The position numbers and the translations under genes were made by a program. 64,000 nt of DNA, from the NCBI RefSeq assembly GCF_965229915.1, contig NZ_CBDDJZ010000001.1, positions 2,170,001 through 2,234,000 on the forward strand, given 5' to 3'. Source of the DNA: Marinoscillum sp965229915. Its GTDB lineage: Bacteria > Bacteroidota > Bacteroidia > Cytophagales > Cyclobacteriaceae. This document shows, in pieces, positions 55,101-62,506 of this stretch. The notes under the pieces were generated by a model, which saw nothing but the letters and a program-made list of their open reading frames with translations, was not told the DNA's origin and did not search any database. Position 1 is the first letter of the stretch, and every line of letters starts with the position of its first letter.

Positions 55101-55844
55101 TGTAGTCCCAAAAAACTGATGACCAATGACTATCCCATCAGTTTCAGCAGGTCCTCCATTCTCAGCAAGGCCTGTGAGGCCTGATAGCGATGGGAACTGT
55201 GCGTATCCCAATACTCCGTCCAGATCCCCACCAAAAGTCAGTACCCAAATATTGAAATACCGCTCAGGATCCCAGTATGAATCAGGCTTCAGCGTGTTTT
55301 CAATATCTGATTCACCCCAGAAAACTTTTCCTCCATTGATCCGATTGACTCCAGGTTCAGACAAAATATTGCCATCCGGGTCTTGCAGTACAGGGTAAAA
55401 CTCAATATAAGCGTCAGCACCATCGGGATGATCATTGCTTCCATTACCCAAGCGACGAAAATCTTCATTGAGGACATCAAATTGGGACTCAATCTGAGCC
55501 AGAGAAATATTCGCCCCTGAGCCAATGGCTTCACCATTGTGGACAATATGGACGATAGTTGGGATGTAATAGACCTCATCAGAAGCTGTTCGTCCACTAG
55601 TCTTTTCTGAAATCAATTGCTCCAACACAGACTCAAACTCGGACTCTTTCAGTCGATTCGGGTATTTAGCTTGTAGCTTATCCTCCATCACTGTGGTGTA
55701 GCAGTTTCTGGTTAGAGGAGTTTGAATGACTGGGGATGATCCCATACTTCCAAATGGATTGTTGACCTTTTGGGCATACGACGAGATGGCACCGAAAAAG
55801 ATCAAACATAGGGCCAATGTGGGGTGACTGAGTGGAGTTTTCAT
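52101..55844 (-). CDS. T9SS-exported M43-family metalloprotease
   Basis: The ATG at 55844 (MKTPLSHPTLALCLIFFGAI, then SSYAQ) gives 1247 aa and a proper signal peptide. The longer ORF start at 55880 does not. The catalytic motif HEVGHWLGLRH (H263, H267, H273) with a downstream MENYMDY Met-turn is that of pappalysin-like M43 proteases. About eight repeats of roughly 90 residues follow (WYTYTASQASIVTLSSVGQT type, YIYWTLLGSEGSFDW ends), then a cadherin-like region and a type A sorting domain (YPNPTNGILHLDF, LKSGVYSVRVHSAGG). It probably degrades proteins outside the cell. Its C-terminus is unlike cargos A to E. Confidence 0.9.
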   Translation of the reverse strand: MKTPLSHPTLALCLIFFGAISSYAQKVNNPFGSMGSSPVIQTPLTRNCYTTVMEDKLQAKYPNRLKESEFESVLEQLISEKTSGRTASDEVYYIPTIVHIVHNGEAIGSGANISLAQIESQFDVLNEDFRRLGNGSNDHPDGADAYIEFYPVLQDPDGNILSEPGVNRINGGKVFWGESDIENTLKPDSYWDPERYFNIWVLTFGGDLDGVLGYAQFPSLSGLTGLAENGGPAETDGIVIGHQFFGTTGSAVSPFDQGRTTTHEVGHWLGLRHIWGDGGCTVDDYCSDTPPASEPNFGCSDSDTCPEDELQDMIENYMDYTDDACMNLFTQDQKSRMRIVLENSPRRQSLTSAQCGDAEVAMAGTNTTETQGWYTYTASQASIVTLSSVGQTDRSTVVRVHPDCAGNAIITNEAAFGTNQSEVALAMDADQSIYIYWTLLGSEGSFDWTLTSSDQVAAGACSLSATASEGTNSLPAIDLREYWYSYTQTVADEKITINSAEPYRVYTGSCQQLTRQLAGDGEMVLTNIQQDESIFIQFEADGGAFDWTLISEPLAEGEGCTTAATAVEGINNTTMTAHWYTFTMPYYGYLTLSSSGQTEAETSVSVYESCDLELLSGNADDGNGQTDLTLTLQEGKEMKILWENLSSDASFIWNLSVEEVPAGLDCENPAQITAGSGTITTDLELFWSVYTVLANGQKLLIEAEQEVDIYVLSDCQVTEIYGEGTQVVEALGMEQGDEVLIAWDQSFLDQPGTINYTLIEQDLESGDLCTLPQTAVLGVNESSDVPMWFSYTPETDGDLSISSVGLTTTDTYLYVFDECGEAPFAENDDFGDGYQSKLLLADMKAGETFYIYWGNEYSSEPFEWNLEQITISTGELCENPETAVQGTNEVPVSETGLFWFSYTMESSDKKLIISSESSEYVGAVPDCQVSEIYSSGLSGTSVVGLNAGESLLIIWENQAATAFTFELEEVAIEAGDVCSDPLEITTGLQEAPSAPIWYHFTAGSAGNLVITSEYFTSEDTYLLVYDACGGFPIAEIDDSGEDYQSTAILEVSAGDELWINWIDTYSNLAFQWGLAMEGVPVVESSAITLLGLGNDIEEIGQVAASDPNGDQLYYRITSSDHGIFSVDELSGAILADLSMWPDGVDSYSLDVEVTDLLDTVSASVDIELMMILGEKLSHGSIYPNPTNGILHLDFEQMERAEFYDMSGRRVLQVSSREADLSQLKSGVYSVRVHSAGGVSTLRVVLDR

Positions 55845-55850
55845 AGCATA

Positions 55851-55900
55851 AAAAGTAAAAAGGCCTGCCATTTGTAGCACTTAGCTCTATGACAGGCCCT
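55851..55900 (-). terminator. Hairpin between the NfuA-like gene and the M43 gene
   Basis: GGCCTGTCAT pairs with ATGGCAGGCC on the minus strand, followed by TTTTTA. It can terminate the upstream Fe-S gene and at the same time lies in the leader of the M43 gene, 18 nt before its ATG. Confidence 0.65.
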
Positions 55901-55942
55901 TAAATATACTTAAGGTAAATAAGATTATTTGTACAAGCCGAT

Positions 55943-56527
55943 TTAAACTCCTTCTGCCTCTACCGCGGTGACTTCTGGCACCATTCGTTTCAGCAAGTTT
56001 TCGATTCCGGCCTTCAAGGTGATAGTGGAAGATGGACATCCACTGCAGGCGCCTTGTAGTAACACCTTCACTTTTCCATCTTCGAAAGAATCAAAAGTGA
56101 TGGCTCCACCGTCCATTTCCACGGCAGGTCTGATGTATTCATCCAAAACACCTTTGATTTTGGCTTCAATGTCCGTGTCGGTTTCCTGTACCTTGTGATC
56201 TTCCTCCACTTCTTTTTCGGTAAGGATTTGTTTGTCTGCTTCCAGAAAACTCTTGATGAAATTTTGAACCTCACCTTTGACCTCTGCCCACTCTACATCT
56301 TCGGCTTTTGTGACTGTAACGAAATTGCTCATGTAAAAAACACGCTTCACATAAGGAAAGTCGAAAAGCTCACTAGCCAGTGGTGCTTCTTTAGCGCTCT
56401 CCTTATCTGGAAAATCTCTACTCACTCCCTCCGGCAATAGCAGGAAGTTCACGACAAACTTCAGTGAGTTAGGATTAGGATTGGATTCGGTATATATACT
56501 GATAGGTGGCTTTGTAGTTGCTTCCAT
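55943..56527 (-). CDS. NfuA-type Fe-S cluster scaffold
   Basis: The ATG at 56527 (MEATTKPPISIYTESNPNPN) gives 194 aa, since the family usually starts just before ESNPNPNSLKFV. An N-terminal Nfu_N domain (about 8-95) is followed by a NifU C-terminal domain (about 120-190) with the cluster-binding CSGCPSS motif. It assembles or carries [4Fe-4S] clusters to target enzymes. A hairpin terminator follows. Confidence 0.92.
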   Translation of the reverse strand: MEATTKPPISIYTESNPNPNSLKFVVNFLLLPEGVSRDFPDKESAKEAPLASELFDFPYVKRVFYMSNFVTVTKAEDVEWAEVKGEVQNFIKSFLEADKQILTEKEVEEDHKVQETDTDIEAKIKGVLDEYIRPAVEMDGGAITFDSFEDGKVKVLLQGACSGCPSSTITLKAGIENLLKRMVPEVTAVEAEGV

Positions 56528-56930
56528 AATCTTTTCTGTTACTTCCTGTTGTAAATGCAAAAGTCGGTGAAAAGTTCAGAAATGCCAGAGTTATTCGAAT
56601 CGTTTTACCCTTAAAACAAAAAAAGGCAGCTCCTCGAGCCGCCTATTCCGTTTTCACCTTCTGTGAAAACCCGCCTTGTTTTTAGTTTAAAAATGGATGA
56701 TCCCCCATTAGCAATACAGGACAAATGAGTTTTACCGTGCATCCAACGAGAATATGTTGGTCCTCAATTAGAATTTGAAAAGCATCAAAAAAGCGACCCA
56801 AATAGTATGGGCCGCTTTTGCATACGGTGAATTGGAATACAATGATATCATCACTGTAACACGTCAAAGTTTGGCAATGAGTATTCGGTTGGCTGAGAAA
56901 AGTAAGTGAATACGGGTGATTAGAATTCGA
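56528..56930. other. 403-bp intergenic region with several hairpins
   Basis: There is no convincing gene; the 61-codon ORF at 56682-56867 runs through a terminator stem. On the minus strand a hairpin AAAAGCGGCCCATA/TGGGTCGCTTTT (about 56786-56820) ends the regulator unit. Further on, GTTTTCAC/GTGAAAAC (about 56654-56674) and GGCGGCTC/GAGCTGCC with a T run (about 56619-56645) form a second terminator. The segment between the two terminators could encode a small RNA, but no promoter was recognised. Confidence 0.5.
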
Positions 56931-57674
56931 TTATGACAGCTTTTCCAGGGCTTTCAGCAACTGCTCTTTTTTGCGAACCGAAACGGGTAATCGACTTTGA
57001 TCTTTCATCACCAGGGTACCTCCTTCGCGTTTGTCATAATGATCTATATGCCGCAGATTCACCAGATGAGACTGGTGAGTTCGGAAAAAAGATTGGCTAT
57101 CTAATAGTTTTTCGTATTCCTTCAGTGTGGTGGAAACAAGAATAGACCGCTTATCTGTCAGAAAGAATCGCGTGTAATTGTCACTGGACTCACAGCGGAC
57201 AATCTCCGCAATGTCAATGAGATATACCTTCTCCGAATCTTTTAGTACAATCTTAGTAAGCTCGCGATTATTCAATTGATGCGCCAGGGTTTGGATCTGC
57301 ATGCCCGAAACACTCCGGTGCAGATTCGTTTGTGCTTTGGTAACAGCGCGCTCCAGCTCCTCCGGATCAATCGGTTTTAGCAGGTAATCAATTGCTGATA
57401 TCTTAAATGCCTTGACTGCATACTCATTGTGGCCGGTCACGAAAATCACTGCAAACGCCCTATCGGGAAATACATGCAATACATCGAAACCAAGTCCATC
57501 CCTCATTTCGATATCCAGAAACACCAAATCCGGCTTACTAGACCGTATTAGCTCCACTGCAGTCTTCACACCATCAGCTTCACCTACCACGGTCACCTCC
57601 GGGCAGTAGATACCGAGTAAGGTTTTGGTGGATTCTCTCAGTGAGGGTTCATCATCGATTATGACTGCTCGCAT
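56931..57674 (-). CDS. LytTR-family response regulator (LytR/AlgR type)
   Basis: This 247-aa regulator has a receiver domain with D7/D8, phospho-acceptor D54 (VFLDIEM), T80 and K100 (YLLKP), then a LytTR DNA-binding domain at about 140-245 (VRCESSDNYTRFFLTD, FFRTHQSHLVNLRHI). It follows its kinase by 24 nt. It is separate in sequence from the cassette regulators, which have the GDEDGISLAE-type receiver. Confidence 0.92.
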   Translation of the reverse strand: MRAVIIDDEPSLRESTKTLLGIYCPEVTVVGEADGVKTAVELIRSSKPDLVFLDIEMRDGLGFDVLHVFPDRAFAVIFVTGHNEYAVKAFKISAIDYLLKPIDPEELERAVTKAQTNLHRSVSGMQIQTLAHQLNNRELTKIVLKDSEKVYLIDIAEIVRCESSDNYTRFFLTDKRSILVSTTLKEYEKLLDSQSFFRTHQSHLVNLRHIDHYDKREGGTLVMKDQSRLPVSVRKKEQLLKALEKLS

Positions 57675-57698
57675 CTCTCAAATGTAGATTGAAATTCG

Positions 57699-59699
57699 TT
57701 AACTCAAGGCCGGAATATTCAAGGTAGCTGTGGTGCCCTTGCCTGTATCATTGCGCTCCAGCTTCATAGCAAAGTTGGATTTGAATTTCGCCTTCATGAG
57801 GTCCAGACGCTCCACAGTGATAGTAGACGCCAACGAGTGATGGTCAGAGTCAGTGTTTACTTTTTGATCCAGCCCAACTCCATTGTCGCGAATCTCCACA
57901 TAGACCCCATTACTCGCTTTGGTGAATTTCACGAAGAGTTCTCCTTTGTAATCAATGCCTCGCAATCCGTGTTCCAGTGCGTTTTCCACTAAGGGTTGAG
58001 CAAAAAGAGGTGGAATAGTTACTGCTGCTTTGCTCAGCTCTTCGTCTACCTCTATGTGAAAGTCGAAAGAATCCTTAAAGCGTAGTTGCTGAATCTGCAG
58101 GTAATTAGTCAGCATATCTACTTCGTCCTCTATACTGATAAACTCTTCTCTGCTGTGTTCTAATATTTGCCTCATCAGTTTGGCAAACTTGGACAAGTAC
58201 ATGACAGATTCTTTGGTGTCACTGTTCAAAATGTAGTTTTGAATGGACGAAAGTGCATTAAAAATAAAATGAGGATTCATCTGCAGACGTAGCATGCGTT
58301 GCTCTATGTTCGCCACTGCCTGCTGGTGCTTGTACTTGCGGCGCTGATACAGAATCATCCCTGCCAGCAGTATGACCAAAATGGCCACTCCGGCTACAGC
58401 CAATTGGGTATTTCGTTGGCTCAGTTGGAGTGCCTGAATTTGAGATTGCTGAGAGAGGCTTTCTATTTCCTGGTCTTTCTTCTCTGTTTCATAGAGTGCT
58501 TGTAGCTCATTGATTTGCTTCACTTTCTCTTCCGCAAAAATGCTGTCTCCCAACATTTTTTCTTCCGACAGCAATTCGAAAGCAGTTTGGTAGTCACCAG
58601 AAGCTCTATAAATCTGAGTAGCGAGTTCCAAAGCACGTTGTAGCTCATGTACCATACCAGCATCCCGTGCATTGGATATAGACCGTTTGATGTAGTGAAT
58701 GGCCTGATCGTAATCCATCCGGGTCAGGTATAGGTTGGCCAAAAATTTATTAGCCCGGATAATTCCTTCCCCATGGCCAGCTTTTTCATATAGCGCTGCA
58801 CTCTGCAAAAAATACTTCTCTGCTGCACGCAAATCCCCTTTCTCCAGGTTAAGCTCTCCGATATTCCTGTAGGAAGCAGCCAGTCCTGTTTGATCTCCCA
58901 TCACCTGCTGCAGTATTGTCGCTTGCTCAAAGTAATAAAGCGCCGAATCATACTCATCACGCTGTGAGAGGATAGAACCTATATTCAGGTAATTTCTACT
59001 TTGCACCGGCTTATGATCAGCAGCAATTGCATTGGTCAAACTAACCTGGTAATATCGCATGGCATTGTCATAGTCCTGCTGCTTGTAATAGACGTTACCG
59101 AGATTAAGGTTGGCAATGGTTAGACCTACCTTATGATCAAGCCGCTCAAACACAGCAACAGCAGCCAGGTGGTTTTGGGCAGCACTGTCCAGCTTTCCTT
59201 CAGAAATGTAATTGGACCCAATGTTTATAAGTAGTCGTGCTTTTCCATAGTCATCTGTCACATACCTCAATGCTTGCTGATAACTATAACTGGAAGAGTC
59301 CAACTGACCGAGACGCTTGAAGGATATCCCCAGACTGTTGTAAACATCCTCCAGATTACTGGAATCTCCATTGGCCAGAAAATAGGGGAGTGATTTCTGC
59401 AAATGAGCTATCCCTTCTCGATACTCACCCGTATCATTGGACAAAATTCCCTTCACCGCAGATAGCTTAGCCAGTCCATGTTCGTATCGTAGTTCACTTG
59501 CCAGGTCGCTTGCCTTCTGAAAGCAAGAATCCGCTTTTACTCTATCGGAGTTTCTGTACTGATATACCAGCTCGGTGAGTATATCTACCTGCTCTGAAGG
59601 TGAAGCCTCAGGAAGCTGCTGCAATAGACTGTCCAAAGCTTGAGAATGAACAGAAGCAGACACACAAATAGTGAGAATAACCGCTAAAAGTACTTTCAT
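57699..59699 (-). CDS. TPR sensor histidine kinase (LytS-type, His_kinase family)
   Basis: This 666-aa protein has a signal peptide (MKVLLAVILTICVSASVHS), TPR repeats at about 30-380, a coiled coil, a membrane helix (LAVAGVAILVILLAGMILY) and a His_kinase domain with QMNPHFIFNALSSIQNYI (H477). A HATPase domain follows with PLVENALEHGL and DNGVGLD. It is partner to the LytTR regulator downstream. The target genes are unknown. The symporter upstream is a possible but unproven link. Confidence 0.9.
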   Translation of the reverse strand: MKVLLAVILTICVSASVHSQALDSLLQQLPEASPSEQVDILTELVYQYRNSDRVKADSCFQKASDLASELRYEHGLAKLSAVKGILSNDTGEYREGIAHLQKSLPYFLANGDSSNLEDVYNSLGISFKRLGQLDSSSYSYQQALRYVTDDYGKARLLINIGSNYISEGKLDSAAQNHLAAVAVFERLDHKVGLTIANLNLGNVYYKQQDYDNAMRYYQVSLTNAIAADHKPVQSRNYLNIGSILSQRDEYDSALYYFEQATILQQVMGDQTGLAASYRNIGELNLEKGDLRAAEKYFLQSAALYEKAGHGEGIIRANKFLANLYLTRMDYDQAIHYIKRSISNARDAGMVHELQRALELATQIYRASGDYQTAFELLSEEKMLGDSIFAEEKVKQINELQALYETEKKDQEIESLSQQSQIQALQLSQRNTQLAVAGVAILVILLAGMILYQRRKYKHQQAVANIEQRMLRLQMNPHFIFNALSSIQNYILNSDTKESVMYLSKFAKLMRQILEHSREEFISIEDEVDMLTNYLQIQQLRFKDSFDFHIEVDEELSKAAVTIPPLFAQPLVENALEHGLRGIDYKGELFVKFTKASNGVYVEIRDNGVGLDQKVNTDSDHHSLASTITVERLDLMKAKFKSNFAMKLERNDTGKGTTATLNIPALS

Positions 59700-59778
59700 G
59701 AGTTCGAATTAGGTTGACAAGGCGTGGGAACTCACCTCATGGTTTAGCCGCCAATTTAAATCATGTTGTCAATAGAAA

Positions 59779-61185
59779 CTAGTCCTTGTTCAGCTCACCT
59801 TCACTGCTCGCAATCAAAGTGGCCACAGTAGCGTCACCTGTCACGTTTACTACCGTCCTGCACATATCCAGGATGCGATCTACCGGAAAGATGATAGCGA
59901 TCCAGGCAGGATTGAGCCCGACAGATTGCAGCACGATGATCATCATGATCAAGCCAGCACTAGGCACGGCAGCAGCCCCAATGGAAGCCAAAGTGGCCGT
60001 AAGAACAATGGTCAGCTGCTGAGCCAATGAAAGATCTACCATATGCATTTGAGCAAGAAACACCACAGCTACGGCTTGGTAAAGGCTGGTCCCATCCATG
60101 TTGACTGTAGCGCCCACTGGCAGAACAAAGCTGGCAATGTTTTTAGACACTCCCATGTTTTCTTCTACACACTCCATAGTAACAGGAAGCGTAGCAGCAC
60201 TAGAGCTGGTAGAGAAGGCGAGGAACTGAGCTGGCGAGATATTCCTAAAGAATTTTTTGTAGTCGAGTTTTTTGATGAAGACTACACCAATCAGCGGATA
60301 GAAAACGAAAATCATGAACGCAAGTCCAATGAGAAGAGTAATTGAATACGATCCCAAACCTTTGAAGATTTCGAAAACCTCGGCCGGAGAATCAGCCATT
60401 TTGGCGATAACCCCAGCTAGTAAGGCAAACACAAAAAATGGAGCAGCTTTCATAACCAGCTCTACCATTTTCAGGAAAACCTCGTTGGCGCCATTGATAA
60501 AATCGATGACTGGTTTGGCCTTATCCTGAGGGATCAGCACCAGGGTGACGCCAAAAAAGATCGCAAAAAAGATCACTTGCAGCATCAGTTTATTATTGGC
60601 TATACTCTCGATGATGTTTTCTGGCACCATGTCTACAATAAACTGTAATGGAGGTGCGTCTTTGGTCTGCTCGGCTGCAGCCATTTTATCTGAAATGTCT
60701 GTTTTTGGGGCGGCATAGTCTGGGTCATTGGTCACTTCCGCTACCACATCAGCATATTTGGGATCAGATAAGAAATCCTTGTTGTCTTTTGGTTTGACTC
60801 CAGTGGTTTCGTTCACCCAGAGCTCATAGGAGATGCGGTTCTTTACCCGCTGATCATTATCTATGTAATCACCAGGCTTGATCATGTTGACCAGCAGCAG
60901 ACCAACAGCTACGGCAGAAACGGTAGTGATCAGATAGATTCCCAAGGTTTTGGCTCCTAATCTCCCCAGTTTGGTCACATCACTGAGACCTGAGACTCCA
61001 CTAATAATAGAAAAGAGTACCAGAGGCACTGCAATGAATTTCAGCAGCCTGATAAAAATGGTGCCGAATGGATCAATCCAGTTGATGGTGAATTCATTCC
61101 AGCCCATGGCACTGGAGATGAACGCATAAATAATCCCTAGGATTAGTCCAATGATGATCTTAACGTGGAGGGGTAATTTCTTCAT
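59779..61185 (-). CDS. Dicarboxylate/amino acid:cation symporter (DAACS, SDF family)
   Basis: This 468-aa protein has several membrane helices. The family marks are the hairpin serine-rich motif FSTSSSAATLPVT, the TM7 motif NMDGTSLYQ, and the later PSAGLIMMIIVL with DRILDMCRTVVNVTGD. Such carriers import glutamate, aspartate or C4-dicarboxylates with Na+ or H+. An extra loop of about 70 residues between helices 3 and 4 (KDNKDFLSDPKYADVVAEV) is longer than in GltP. It is transcribed alone. Confidence 0.93.
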   Translation of the reverse strand: MKKLPLHVKIIIGLILGIIYAFISSAMGWNEFTINWIDPFGTIFIRLLKFIAVPLVLFSIISGVSGLSDVTKLGRLGAKTLGIYLITTVSAVAVGLLLVNMIKPGDYIDNDQRVKNRISYELWVNETTGVKPKDNKDFLSDPKYADVVAEVTNDPDYAAPKTDISDKMAAAEQTKDAPPLQFIVDMVPENIIESIANNKLMLQVIFFAIFFGVTLVLIPQDKAKPVIDFINGANEVFLKMVELVMKAAPFFVFALLAGVIAKMADSPAEVFEIFKGLGSYSITLLIGLAFMIFVFYPLIGVVFIKKLDYKKFFRNISPAQFLAFSTSSSAATLPVTMECVEENMGVSKNIASFVLPVGATVNMDGTSLYQAVAVVFLAQMHMVDLSLAQQLTIVLTATLASIGAAAVPSAGLIMMIIVLQSVGLNPAWIAIIFPVDRILDMCRTVVNVTGDATVATLIASSEGELNKD

Positions 61186-61315
61186 GAGCCGTTACGTATC
61201 TGTATCTGTTTGTGATGAGGTTAAGCTTGCAATTTATTGGTTCTTGCGCTTAATCCGAAATTCCCCAGAATATAGTAACTCCCGCCCTGAAGTACTCAAT
61301 ACGCGACTATGACTA

Positions 61316-62479
61316 CTAGTTATCGCTAACCACGAAGGTGCCATCCTGCCAGATCAGGTCCAGACACCTGTCTTCCCCTACACAGTAGCGAATGTTTTTA
61401 CCCTTTTGTGGCAGAATATACTCACTGTCATATCCATCACCCTCGATGTGACCTTCAGGTCGAAGCGATTTCACCAGATCCAACCCTTCAACTATATCAC
61501 CACCATTGACTCTGGTATAACTCTTGGAATCAGGTTGGTACAGCTTGAAATCGATACTCCCATCACAAAACATGGTACAACAGTTGGTGACATGTCCAAT
61601 CAGCTTTTCTCCATTTGTTTTATTCCAATAGACCATCGCTTCATCACACTCATTCATAGACTCTGAGTACTCAATGTAGCCATTGGGTGCATCTAGCAAG
61701 GTCACGTTCAACACCGAACCGGCAGACTCATCAAGTTTTTCCAGTTGTGAAGAGTAGTTACTCAATCGGTCATCTTTTTTGAACTTTAGCAAGCCGTGAA
61801 GTTTGCGAAGGTCATTGCGCACGTAATACTTCTCGATCCCTGATAATTCATCCATTACGCTAGCTATCGAGGGATATTTGTTGGCTTGTTCAAAAACGGA
61901 CCCATTCCAACGCCACTCTGTCACCATTTCATCTCGTGAAGTAGTCCTAATCATATCACTGGTGAGTGATGTGCCACTAACCATTTCCGAGTTATAGTCA
62001 GGAAATACGCTGTGGGTCACGCGTGACCAACTTTCACCACTAATCCTGAATAGTCCGAACTGTAAAGTGGTGGCTTTGCCATCCGGACAGTCTCCACCGC
62101 AGTAACCGGTGGATCGTTTCAAAACACCTATAAGTTGGCCAGCATCAGTCGAGTTCAAAAGAACATATTCATACACATACTCTTTATCCATATTACCAGC
62201 ATTTATGGTAATCATTCCATCCTTGGCAGATAAAGAATACTCAAACTCATTGCCATAGTGAGCTCCTTTGTCAGATAAGTCAACTCGCGCTTCCTTGGGA
62301 ATCATACTGATAGAATCGGGCATCAATACGAATAGTTCTTTCACCGTGAGCTGAGTAGCAACTGCCGCCTCAGGTGCTGGCGGATCCTCATTAGCTGCGT
62401 CTTCTTGGATTGATTCTGTTTTGGAGCCACAGCTCCAGAGAATGAGTATAATGATGAGTATGAAGTAATTCTTTTTCAT
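61316..62479 (-). CDS. Lipoprotein of unknown function
   Basis: This 387-aa protein has a lipoprotein signal (MKKNYFILIIILILWSCGS, Cys17), so it is anchored in a membrane and probably faces the periplasm. It contains CGGDCPDGK and CCTMFCDGS cysteine clusters and a short C-terminal repeat-like part (YCVGEDRCLDLIWQDGTF). I do not recognise the family. It is followed by a 130-nt gap before the symporter and preceded closely by the gene at 62507, so the two may be cotranscribed. Confidence 0.6.
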   Translation of the reverse strand: MKKNYFILIIILILWSCGSKTESIQEDAANEDPPAPEAAVATQLTVKELFVLMPDSISMIPKEARVDLSDKGAHYGNEFEYSLSAKDGMITINAGNMDKEYVYEYVLLNSTDAGQLIGVLKRSTGYCGGDCPDGKATTLQFGLFRISGESWSRVTHSVFPDYNSEMVSGTSLTSDMIRTTSRDEMVTEWRWNGSVFEQANKYPSIASVMDELSGIEKYYVRNDLRKLHGLLKFKKDDRLSNYSSQLEKLDESAGSVLNVTLLDAPNGYIEYSESMNECDEAMVYWNKTNGEKLIGHVTNCCTMFCDGSIDFKLYQPDSKSYTRVNGGDIVEGLDLVKSLRPEGHIEGDGYDSEYILPQKGKNIRYCVGEDRCLDLIWQDGTFVVSDN

Positions 62480-62506
62480 GGTAGAGGTTATTTAGGGATT
62501 GAAAAA

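Noticed and set aside
56682..56867. 61-aa ORF between the NfuA-like and LytTR genes
   Set aside because: It crosses a strong terminator hairpin and has no recognisable protein features.
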